This document shows positions 7,245-12,827 of a DNA stretch of 12,827 nt, one piece after another. Each line of letters starts with the position of its first letter. The stretch's first letter is position 1. A model generated the notes under the pieces. That model saw only the letters and a list, made by a program, of their open reading frames with translations, made no database searches and was not told where the DNA came from. The position numbers and the translations under genes are program-made. Source of the stretch: an uncultured Oscillospiraceae bacterium (GTDB taxonomy: Bacteria; Bacillota; Clostridia; Oscillospirales; Acutalibacteraceae); contig URJF01000033.1 of assembly GCA_900548085.1 (NCBI GenBank), positions 1-12,827 of the forward strand. The letters run 5' to 3'.

Positions 7245-9098
7245 TTATTTACATTTTACAGATTTAACCTTGGACCAGGAGCTGTAGTATTTTTTGCCGT
7301 CTATTGTTTTGTAGGCTCTGACTTTTACATAATACTTTTTGCCTCGAGTCATATTCTTGCCGGTATAGGAAGTAGATGACTGTTTCTTAACAGTAGTTTT
7401 TGCTACCACCTTTTTGAACTTGCTGTCACGGGCCCAATAGATTTGGTATCCTGTGGCAGAGCCGCCAACCTTTTTCCAAGTGACCTTAATCTTTTTCTTC
7501 TGTTTGGATTTTACGGAAGAAAGAGTAGGCGTTTTCGGCTTAGTTACGGCAGTGACCTTTGAGCTCTTAGGTCCTACTTTTGTGCTGCTGCCCTTTGAAT
7601 AAGCAGCTACATAGAAGCTGTAGGATTTTCCTGCTGACAGTGAGATGATTTTCTTAGAGACTGTAGAACCGCTGCTGATTGTTGCAATCTTCTTTGATTT
7701 GCTGTCATAGATATAGTATCCATTTGCATTAGCGGTCTTTGACCACTTCAGTGTAACGGACGAGGTTGAGGTGCCGGTAACCTTTACACCGCTTACTTTT
7801 TTTGGTGTAACCTGCGAAGCGGTCACAGTACACTTTGATGACGGCATACCGCTGAACACCGGAATGTAAAAGGTCTTTTTGTCCTTCATCATTCCAGCAC
7901 TGCTATATGCAGAATATGTCATTGAAGACTCCTGTGCGGCGCCCTGTACATTGGTCATATACTCGTGGGTATAGAGATTGCCGGAAGCTTTGCTGACATT
8001 AAACTTTTGGAGATAGCCGGTGTTCTGTGCACCGAACATATCCTTTATTCTCTGTGCACCGCCAACAATGGCTTTGTATGGATTTGTCCACGGTCTTTCC
8101 AAATTAAAATATCTTGTGCGCAATGCGGACTTGAGCACATAGCCGCTCTTGCCCTCAGAGAAGGAATTGTTGCCGTTCTTGGTATATAATCTGACATAGT
8201 AGTAATCGCCATATTCTCCACGATATGTCATATACTGTTTGTCCTTTAGGTCAGCAATTTTTCCGCTTACCTTTTTGGTAGAAGAATCATACTTTGAATA
8301 CAGCGATGCGGTAGTACCATCGTTTACCTTTAGGTAGCCTGCCGCCCATTCGAGACCGTCGCTTGCACCTGTATTTGCACCTATATTATAGTAATTATAT
8401 ATGCCCTGAAACGGTGCTTTCGTTCCGCACACTGCTGTGGCAGATGCAGTTGCGCCGCCGTTTTCTTGCTTTATTTTAGAGGCAAGATAGTATGCACTCA
8501 TTCCACTGCTCTTTGCAGCTGCGAGTATAGCATCGGAATACTTAGTCTTAGAGTCATATGTCTTTGTGGCACCGGAGGTATCCTTATATGTAATGAGTGA
8601 ATTGTACATCCAAGTGCCTTTCAGTATAGCCTCGACTCCTGCCTTTGTTTGTGAGGAGTCATAGGCAGTAGACTCAAACTGGAATATATATTTTTCGGTC
8701 AGCCAATTTCGTGGGTCCATATAGTATTTAACTGCACTCTCGGAGGCAGAAACCCAACTGCTTCCCTCTTGCACAATATAATTTCCGTTCTTATAGCAAG
8801 TGGAATCGTTGCAGTAATAATCATTGGACAGAGAGCTCTGCTTTTGGATAACCTGATTTGAGTGCTTAGACCTCTCTCCTGCCACGGCAGTGTTCCAATC
8901 CAGTCCTGTAACGAACGGAACAAAGTTCCAATTAGGATACTTTTCGTGCAAGGAGGTGAGAGCAGTCACATAGCTGTCCGAAAATCCTTTTTCCTTAAGT
9001 TCTTGTGAATAGGATGCCGCATAGGTAACGGAAGAAAAAGCACTAATCCCGCTAATCAGCATCACAAACGACATAATGAGAGATAATATTTTTTTCAT
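7245..9098 (-). CDS. Secreted endo-beta-N-acetylglucosaminidase (peptidoglycan hydrolase) with FnIII repeats
   Basis: A 617-residue secreted protein likely to cleave GlcNAc links in peptidoglycan during wall turnover or cell separation. Residues 1-27 form a signal peptide (MKKILSLIMSFVMLISGISA..., cut after TYA). The region 38-110 (KYPNWNFVPFVTGLDWNTAV) is the N-terminal part typical of clostridial glucosaminidases. The catalytic domain spans about 150-395, with likely catalytic E212 in ASKIKQENGG, then YNYYNIGA (235-242), WTNPYKAIVGGAQRI (337-351), YLQKFNVS (362-369) and YMTNVQGAAQE (380-390). An extra piece of about 70 residues (about 258-330), SH3-like in its Tyr/Gly pattern, seems to sit inside this domain. 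Two fibronectin type III-like domains follow (about 434-520 and 523-617), very Lys/Ser rich, fitting wall binding. There is no sorting signal. RBS AAAGGAG lies 6 nt before ATG. Confidence 0.9.
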   Translation of the reverse strand: MKKILSLIMSFVMLISGISAFSSVTYAASYSQELKEKGFSDSYVTALTSLHEKYPNWNFVPFVTGLDWNTAVAGERSKHSNQVIQKQSSLSNDYYCNDSTCYKNGNYIVQEGSSWVSASESAVKYYMDPRNWLTEKYIFQFESTAYDSSQTKAGVEAILKGTWMYNSLITYKDTSGATKTYDSKTKYSDAILAAAKSSGMSAYYLASKIKQENGGATASATAVCGTKAPFQGIYNYYNIGANTGASDGLEWAAGYLKVNDGTTASLYSKYDSSTKKVSGKIADLKDKQYMTYRGEYGDYYYVRLYTKNGNNSFSEGKSGYVLKSALRTRYFNLERPWTNPYKAIVGGAQRIKDMFGAQNTGYLQKFNVSKASGNLYTHEYMTNVQGAAQESSMTYSAYSSAGMMKDKKTFYIPVFSGMPSSKCTVTASQVTPKKVSGVKVTGTSTSSVTLKWSKTANANGYYIYDSKSKKIATISSGSTVSKKIISLSAGKSYSFYVAAYSKGSSTKVGPKSSKVTAVTKPKTPTLSSVKSKQKKKIKVTWKKVGGSATGYQIYWARDSKFKKVVAKTTVKKQSSTSYTGKNMTRGKKYYVKVRAYKTIDGKKYYSSWSKVKSVKCK

Positions 9099-9137
9099 AA
9101 TTAGCTCCTTTCGTATTATTCACCGTTCTCCACCTTA

Positions 9138-9166
9138 AATATAGCAGTTTAGTAAAATAATGTCAA
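9138..9166 (-). promoter_or_regulatory. Promoter of the glucosaminidase gene
   Basis: Minus-strand TTGACA (9166-9161), a 17-nt spacer and TATATT (9143-9138). Transcription would start near 9131, giving a leader of about 33 nt. The -35 box lies immediately after the U-tract of the PAP2 terminator. Confidence 0.82.
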
Positions 9167-9167
9167 C

Positions 9168-9198
9168 AAAAAACGACCTCCATTTTTTGGAAGTCGTT
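9168..9198 (-). terminator. Intrinsic terminator of the PAP2 phosphatase gene
   Basis: On the minus strand, arm AACGACTTCC (9198-9189), a 7-nt A-rich loop and arm GGAGGTCGTT (9181-9172) pair over 10 bp with one G-U. The U-tract covers 9173-9168, partly within the arm. It sits 8 nt after the PAP2 stop codon. Confidence 0.88.
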
Positions 9199-9206
9199 TT
9201 TTTATT

Positions 9207-10103
9207 TTACTGATTTTCGCCTTGCAGTTGTTTCCAGTGAATCTTACAATAATTCTTTCCGTTTATAGGCGGATACTTTGAGTCATCAACCTTAGCCTCG
9301 TTTTGACAGTCATACTCTTGATTATAGGCACAACGGACAGCATTCTTGCCGCCCTCTGTGAGAGAAGGGATGAAAGCGTTGCAGAACAGAGCCGCAACCA
9401 CAACAAAGATAACTGCGCCTGCAACTTTTGGATTGATACCCTTTTTGAACAGTTTTTCTGCATCTATGGCATCAAGGAACTTAACCTTTTCAAAAATGAG
9501 GCAGGCAAGCTTTGCAAGAAAGAATGCCAAAATACCGGAAACTATACCCACTATAAGTCCGCCGATAACATCTGTAGCATAGTGAACCATAAGGTACACA
9601 CGAGAACCCATAGTGCATACGGCAATCACAGGGAAAAGCCAAGCAATCTTTTTCTTGTCCTGCTTAAAGCACAGGAACATAGCGGTTGCCATCTCAAATG
9701 CTGCGGTGGTATGACCTGACGGGAAAGAATAATCGCTCTCCGAAAGCTGACCTGCACCTACATACCAAGCGAAGTATTCCGCATTGCTCTGCAAGGTGTT
9801 ATAAGGTCTCACACGGAGCACCATAGGTTTAACAAGAACATTGGTAACGATAGTGCCTATCGCTATGGCAAACAGCAGAGAAAAGCCGTACTTTCTCGTC
9901 TTTTTGAAAAAGCAAAGTACAACGCCCACTACTGCCATAGGAATGACAAAAGCTTCGTCTCCGAAAGAAGTAAAAATTTTTGCTACAACGGTCAAAAATC
10001 CGCACTGCATACTGCCGAAGAAGTGGAACACCCACAAATCGAATGCGGCAAATGTGCTGTCGATTTTGTCACCGATAGTAGCGGCTAATAAAATCGGATA
10101 CAT
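9207..10103 (-). CDS. PAP2-family membrane phosphatase with Cys/His C-terminal tail
   Basis: A 298-residue integral membrane protein of the PAP2 superfamily, which dephosphorylates lipid phosphates such as undecaprenyl pyrophosphate or phosphatidate on the outer membrane face. The three-part active site is intact: KPMVLRVRP (K92, R99-P100), PSGH (128-131) and SRVYLMVHYATD (S167-R168, H174, D178). Hydrophobic spans fall at about 30-45, 53-66, 74-92, 133-146, 154-165, 177-205 and 226-246. After the last span there is a soluble tail of about 50 residues with C258, C266, C286 and H289 (C-x7-C-x19-C-x2-H), not part of the usual PAP2 core. Undecaprenyl pyrophosphate recycling is an attractive role beside murI and a wall hydrolase, but that is inference from neighbours. 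RBS AAAGGA lies 9 nt before ATG. Confidence 0.92.
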   Translation of the reverse strand: MYPILLAATIGDKIDSTFAAFDLWVFHFFGSMQCGFLTVVAKIFTSFGDEAFVIPMAVVGVVLCFFKKTRKYGFSLLFAIAIGTIVTNVLVKPMVLRVRPYNTLQSNAEYFAWYVGAGQLSESDYSFPSGHTTAAFEMATAMFLCFKQDKKKIAWLFPVIAVCTMGSRVYLMVHYATDVIGGLIVGIVSGILAFFLAKLACLIFEKVKFLDAIDAEKLFKKGINPKVAGAVIFVVVAALFCNAFIPSLTEGGKNAVRCAYNQEYDCQNEAKVDDSKYPPINGKNYCKIHWKQLQGENQ

Positions 10104-10135
10104 AATAACATTTCCTTTCTGTTTATTACTGAATT

Positions 10136-10164
10136 ATGATACCAAAATATATGCCGTTTTGCAA
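10136..10164 (-). promoter_or_regulatory. Probable promoter of the PAP2 phosphatase gene
   Basis: Minus-strand TTGCAA (10164-10159), a 17-nt spacer and TATCAT (10141-10136). Both boxes deviate from consensus but the spacing is ideal, and the start would fall about 25 nt upstream of the ATG. Confidence 0.6.
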
Positions 10165-10198
10165 TAGAAATATCAATGAGTTTAAGTTTATTTTAATA

Positions 10199-10227
10199 TT
10201 GAAGTAAAACAGTATTTGTGATAGAAT
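10199..10227 (+). promoter_or_regulatory. Promoter of murI
   Basis: Plus-strand TTGAAG (10199-10204), a 17-nt spacer and TAGAAT (10222-10227). Transcription should begin near 10234. This rules out the in-frame GTG at 10218, which would lie upstream of the -10 box, and supports ATG 10257 as the murI start. Confidence 0.75.
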
Positions 10228-10256
10228 ACAATAAATCATCAAAGAGGGTATCTATA

Positions 10257-11030
10257 ATGAATAATAATCCAATCGGATTTTTGGACTCCGGCATTGGCGG
10301 ACTGAGCGTACTGAAAAAGGCATATAAACTGCTACCTAACGAAGATTTTGTTTTTTTCAGCGACTCTGCTCACAATCCATACGGAGACAAATCCGATGAA
10401 GAAATAAAACAAAGATGCGACAAAATAGTAAAATATTTAATCACTAAAAAGAATTGCAAAGCTATAGTGTTAGCCTGCAATACAGCCTCTGCAAAGGCTG
10501 CAGAGTATCTGAGAGCTAAGTACAGTAACATTCCGATAATCGCTATTGAGCCTGCATACAAAATGGTGCACGACTACAATCCCGACGGAGCCACGATTGT
10601 GATGGCTACAAAAGGCACTCTCGAAAGCGAAAAATTCCACAGGCTGTATAAGAAATATGACAACATGCACACAAAGTTACTTGCGTGTGTAGGCATGGCT
10701 GACATAATCGAGCAAGACAGAAAAGAAGATTTGGTACTTTATCTGGAGGATTTGCTGAGCGAATACAAAGGCAAGGTGCAAAATATTGTTTTGGGATGTA
10801 CTCACTACCCTTTAGCTAAACAGGAAATACGGAATGTCTTAGGCGATGTTAAGTTTTTTGACGGTGCAGATGGCGTGTCACGGAGACTAAAATCTGTTTT
10901 GGCTCAGGACAATCTGCTGACAGAAAGCGAAGCAGAGGGCAAGATAACTTTCTTAGATTCTTCCGAAACAAAAGAGCAGCGAGAACTGAAAGCAAAACGA
11001 TTCTTTAATTTGTTCAAAAAATATGAGTAA
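10257..11030 (+). CDS. murI: Glutamate racemase
   Basis: Cofactor-independent racemase that converts L-Glu to D-Glu for the peptide stem of peptidoglycan; cytoplasmic. The 257 residues are normal for the family. Visible signatures: GFLDSGIGGLSVLK (7-20) with the substrate-binding D10-S11, VFFSDSAHNPYG (32-43), LACNTASA with catalytic C74 (72-79), and VLGCTHYPLA with catalytic C181 (178-187). Both cysteines of the two-base mechanism are therefore present. I chose ATG 10257 over the in-frame GTG 10218 because GAGGG lies 8 nt upstream and the promoter -10 box falls between the two candidates. The gene diverges from the PAP2 phosphatase and has its own terminator. Confidence 0.96.
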   Translation: MNNNPIGFLDSGIGGLSVLKKAYKLLPNEDFVFFSDSAHNPYGDKSDEEIKQRCDKIVKYLITKKNCKAIVLACNTASAKAAEYLRAKYSNIPIIAIEPAYKMVHDYNPDGATIVMATKGTLESEKFHRLYKKYDNMHTKLLACVGMADIIEQDRKEDLVLYLEDLLSEYKGKVQNIVLGCTHYPLAKQEIRNVLGDVKFFDGADGVSRRLKSVLAQDNLLTESEAEGKITFLDSSETKEQRELKAKRFFNLFKKYE

Positions 11031-11031
11031 C

Positions 11032-11059
11032 AATCCACGATTTTTTCGTGGATTTTTTT
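11032..11059 (+). terminator. Intrinsic terminator of murI
   Basis: Arms AATCCACGA (11032-11040) and TCGTGGATT (11046-11054) form a 9-bp hairpin, with a T-run to 11059. It begins 2 nt after the murI stop codon. Confidence 0.92.
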
Positions 11060-11063
11060 GTCT

Positions 11064-11168
11064 CTTGACAATAAGCGTGAAAAAAATATTATTCTGACAA
11101 AAGAAGGCAAAGCGCAGGCAGGGAAAGTTATACTCCCACTGTTTGACTGCAAACAAAAAGCCGCCTAA
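11064..11168 (+). pseudogene. Possible remnant of a MarR-family regulator (C-terminal wing)
   Basis: The plus-strand frame reads LDNKREKNIILTKEGKAQAG and continues KVILPLFDCKQKAA to a TAA at 11166. This looks like the wing and following helix of MarR regulators, where DxRxKxIxLTxxGKxxxxKxxP is typical. There is no upstream helix-turn-helix, no start codon and no RBS: the frame emerges directly from the murI terminator. If real, it is the tail of a decayed gene whose front part was lost by deletion. The resemblance is by eye over about 35 residues and could be chance. Confidence 0.35.
11065..11092 (+). promoter_or_regulatory. Promoter-like pair downstream of murI
   Basis: TTGACA (11065-11070), a 16-nt spacer and TATTAT (11087-11092) on the plus strand, just after the murI terminator. 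No good gene follows, so either it drives a short RNA ending at the 11314-11349 hairpin or it is a chance match in AT-rich DNA. It overlaps the MarR-like remnant, so at most one of the two readings is likely functional. Confidence 0.3.
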
Positions 11169-11313
11169 AAAAATCAGCAATAAAAAATTAGAGACAGCCA
11201 TAGAGGGTGGAACAATCTTAGGTACAAACGCATCTGCGATAGGCGACATAAAAAACAGCGGTGCAATGGAACAAGCATACAATCTAGGCAAAGCTATAAA
11301 ATAGTAAAACAGT

Positions 11314-11349
11314 AAAAAACGGTACAATGCAAAAAACATTGTACCGTTT
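11314..11349 (-). terminator. Intrinsic terminator of lepA
   Basis: Perfect 13-bp hairpin (arms AAACGGTACAATG at 11317-11329 and CATTGTACCGTTT at 11337-11349, 7-nt loop). On the minus strand it is followed by a U-run (11319-11314, partly in the arm). It lies 4 nt after the lepA stop codon. On the plus strand the T-run is weaker, so stopping in that direction is possible but less sure. Confidence 0.92.
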
Positions 11350-11353
11350 AATT

Positions 11354-12827
11354 TTAATCATCATCGTCTGAGGACAGTTTGAGCACTGCTAAGAATGCCT
11401 CTTGCGGAACCTCTACAGAACCGAACTGTCTCATTCGCTTTTTGCCCTCTTTTTGCTTTTCAAGGAGCTTTTTCTTTCTGGTTACATCACCGCCGTAGCA
11501 CTTGGCGAGGACATCCTTACGGAGTGCCTTTACTGTTTCACGGGCGATAACCTTGCCGCCGATTGCCACCTGAATAGGAATCTCGAACAAATGGCGTGGA
11601 ATATATTTTTTCAGCTGCTCGGCAATACGACGGGCACGCTGATACGCCTTTTCTCTATGAATGATGAATGACAGCGCGTCAATAACATCGCCATTGAGCA
11701 TAACATCAACCTTAACCAAATCTGAACGGCGATAATCTTTCATCTCATAATCAAATGAAGCATAACCTCTTGTGCGTGACTTAAGTGCGTCAAAGAAATC
11801 ATAGATAATTTCGTTCAGCGGAAGCTCATAGTGTATATCCACTCTGTCGGGAGTGATATAATCCATATTTTTGAATATGCCACGCTTGTCCTGGCACATA
11901 TCCATAACAGTGCCAACGAAATCGGACGGCACATAGATATGAGCATCGGCAAAGGGTTCTTCGCAATAATCAATATAAGCAGGATCAGGGTAATTGGTAG
12001 GATTATCAATCTCGACCATAGTACCGTCGGTAAGATAAATCTTGTACACAACCGATGGAACAGTGGCTATCAAATCGAGATTATATTCTCTGTCCAAACG
12101 TTCCTGTATAATCTCCAAGTGAAGCAGTCCCAAAAATCCACAACGGAAGCCGAATCCCAAAGCGCCCGAAGTTTCCGGCTCATAGGACAATGAAGCATCA
12201 TTGAGCTGCAACTTTTCGAGTGCGTCACGGAGTGCCTCATAGTCGGCACCGTCGGCAGGATAAAGACCGCAATAAACCATCGGATTAACCTTTCGGTAGC
12301 CCGGCAATGGCTCAGATGCAGGATTTTCCGCTGTAGTGACGGTATCACCTACATGAGCGTCTCCTACTGTCTTAATGGAGGCGGTGATATAACCTACCTC
12401 ACCGGCAGACAGTTCATCTGTCTTTTCCAGTGAAGTGGCACGCATATAACCAACCTCTACCACAGTAAATTCTGCACCGGTAGACATAATCCGCATTGTA
12501 TCGCCGGCTTTAATCTTGCCTTCTTTTATGCGGACATAGACTATTACTCCTCGGTAGGAATCGTATATTGAATCAAAAATCAAAGCCTGAAGCGGCTTGT
12601 TTTCATCGCCCTCGGGAGGATGAATTTCGTTGACAATGTACTCCAAAACCTCCTCCACATTTTCGCCTGTTTTGGCACTTATGCGGGGGGCATCCATACA
12701 GGGTATGCCAACTATTTCCTCTACCTCCTCGGCAACTCGTTCAGGGTCAGCCGCAGGCAAATCAATCTTATTTATAACAGGAAGGATATCCAAATCGTGA
12801 TCAAGAGCCAAATATGTGTTTGCGAGT
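11354..12827 (-). CDS. lepA: Elongation factor 4 (ribosomal back-translocase GTPase), C-terminal part, runs off right edge
   Basis: Translational GTPase that binds stalled or mistranslocated ribosomes. About 490 residues are present against about 600 in the family, so the start and the P-loop/GHVDHGKT part of the G domain lie outside the window. The first in-window residues read LANTYLALDHDLDILPVINK, containing the NKxD nucleotide-specificity motif (NKID). Then come the EF-Tu-like domain II (PLQALIFDSIYDSYRGVIVY), the LepA-typical GALGFGFRCGFLGLLHLEII, and the LepA-specific C-terminal domain with KCYGGDVTRKKKLLEKQKEG and KRMRQFGSVEVPQEAFLAVL. The protein ends in a short acidic tail, SSDDDD. 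The TTG at 12811 is an internal Leu codon, not the start. Confidence 0.96.
   Translation of the reverse strand, partial: LANTYLALDHDLDILPVINKIDLPAADPERVAEEVEEIVGIPCMDAPRISAKTGENVEEVLEYIVNEIHPPEGDENKPLQALIFDSIYDSYRGVIVYVRIKEGKIKAGDTMRIMSTGAEFTVVEVGYMRATSLEKTDELSAGEVGYITASIKTVGDAHVGDTVTTAENPASEPLPGYRKVNPMVYCGLYPADGADYEALRDALEKLQLNDASLSYEPETSGALGFGFRCGFLGLLHLEIIQERLDREYNLDLIATVPSVVYKIYLTDGTMVEIDNPTNYPDPAYIDYCEEPFADAHIYVPSDFVGTVMDMCQDKRGIFKNMDYITPDRVDIHYELPLNEIIYDFFDALKSRTRGYASFDYEMKDYRRSDLVKVDVMLNGDVIDALSFIIHREKAYQRARRIAEQLKKYIPRHLFEIPIQVAIGGKVIARETVKALRKDVLAKCYGGDVTRKKKLLEKQKEGKKRMRQFGSVEVPQEAFLAVLKLSSDDDD

Larger units (their letters stand above)
11060..11313. other. Gene-poor gap between murI and lepA
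   Basis: No intact gene is supported here. Besides the MarR-like remnant and promoter-like pair, a second plus-strand frame is open from about 11097 to a TAG at 11302-11304. Its last 44 codons have a protein-like composition (ISNKKLETAIEGGTILGTNA, then SAIGDIKNSGAMEQAYNLGK, then AIK). The first in-frame ATG is at 11266 and no RBS fits, so I do not call it a gene. On the minus strand a hydrophobic frame (11339-10953) is open but overlaps both flanking terminators and the murI end. Confidence 0.5.

Noticed and set aside
10218..10256. Upstream GTG start that would lengthen MurI by 13 residues
   Set aside because: It lies before the -10 box of the murI promoter and has no RBS, while ATG 10257 has a good RBS and the family-typical N-terminus.
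11205..11213. GGGTGGAAC, resembling the core of a T-box
   Set aside because: It is not followed by the CCGCG part, no Stem I elements or terminator are placed correctly, and no synthetase or amino-acid gene lies downstream on that strand.
10953..11339. Hydrophobic minus-strand frame of 128 residues that could be a small membrane protein
   Set aside because: It overlaps the murI 3' end and both flanking terminators and has no convincing RBS. Its hydrophobicity follows from the A-rich opposite strand.
1..12827. CRISPR arrays, insertion sequences, tRNA or rRNA genes, phage or defence genes
   Set aside because: I looked for regularly spaced repeats, transposase motifs, cloverleaf ends and known defence motifs and saw none.

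Overview
This window looks like chromosomal backbone DNA from a low-to-moderate GC Firmicute, most likely a gut-type Clostridia (Oscillospiraceae/Ruminococcaceae-like). The evidence is a T-box leader on valS, textbook sigma-A promoters (TTGACA-17-TAATAT type), strong GGAG ribosome binding sites, U-tailed hairpin terminators, and a secreted clostridial-type glucosaminidase with FnIII repeats. The lineage is inferred from gene style, not from a marker search. I see no mobile element, CRISPR array, tRNA or rRNA gene. Nearly all genes are housekeeping or envelope genes.

Left part, transcribed right to left (about 6541 to 1). A promoter at 6513-6541 drives an aldose 1-epimerase-like gene, glutamine-dependent NAD+ synthetase (nadE), a bifunctional NAD(P)H-hydrate epimerase/dehydratase (nnrE-nnrD fusion) and a small lipoprotein gene, with gaps of only 9-19 nt. 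NadE makes NAD+, and the Nnr protein repairs hydrated NAD(P)H, so NAD synthesis and NAD repair sit in one transcript. I find no terminator after the lipoprotein gene. Two nucleotides from its stop codon is the -35 box of a strong valS promoter, followed by a complete valine-type T-box leader and the N-terminal 423 codons of valS, which leaves the window on the left.

Middle part. Diverging from the NAD operon is a single gene for a very acidic 191-aa cytoplasmic protein of unknown function. The two divergent -35 boxes are 2 bp apart. This gene converges on a secreted glucosaminidase gene, and both end at one symmetric bidirectional terminator (7204-7240). The glucosaminidase appears to carry an SH3-like insertion inside its catalytic domain and two C-terminal FnIII repeats. 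Upstream of it, on the same strand, is a membrane PAP2 phosphatase with an unusual Cys/His tail. The PAP2 terminator lies directly against the glucosaminidase promoter.

Right part. murI (glutamate racemase, D-Glu for peptidoglycan) diverges from the PAP2 gene and ends at its own terminator. A gap of about 320 bp follows. It holds a short MarR-like coding remnant, a promoter-like pair and no intact gene, and it ends in a strong hairpin that terminates lepA. lepA (elongation factor 4) runs leftward from beyond the right edge and lacks its N-terminal part here.

Functionally the window combines translation (valS, lepA), NAD synthesis and repair (nadE, nnr) and cell-envelope metabolism (murI, PAP2, glucosaminidase). 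I found no convincing new multi-gene system. The best leads are small-scale: the nested glucosaminidase domain, the PAP2 tail, the T-box gate behind the NAD operon, the acidic orphan with its tightly packed divergent promoter, and the decayed 11.06-11.30 kb gap.
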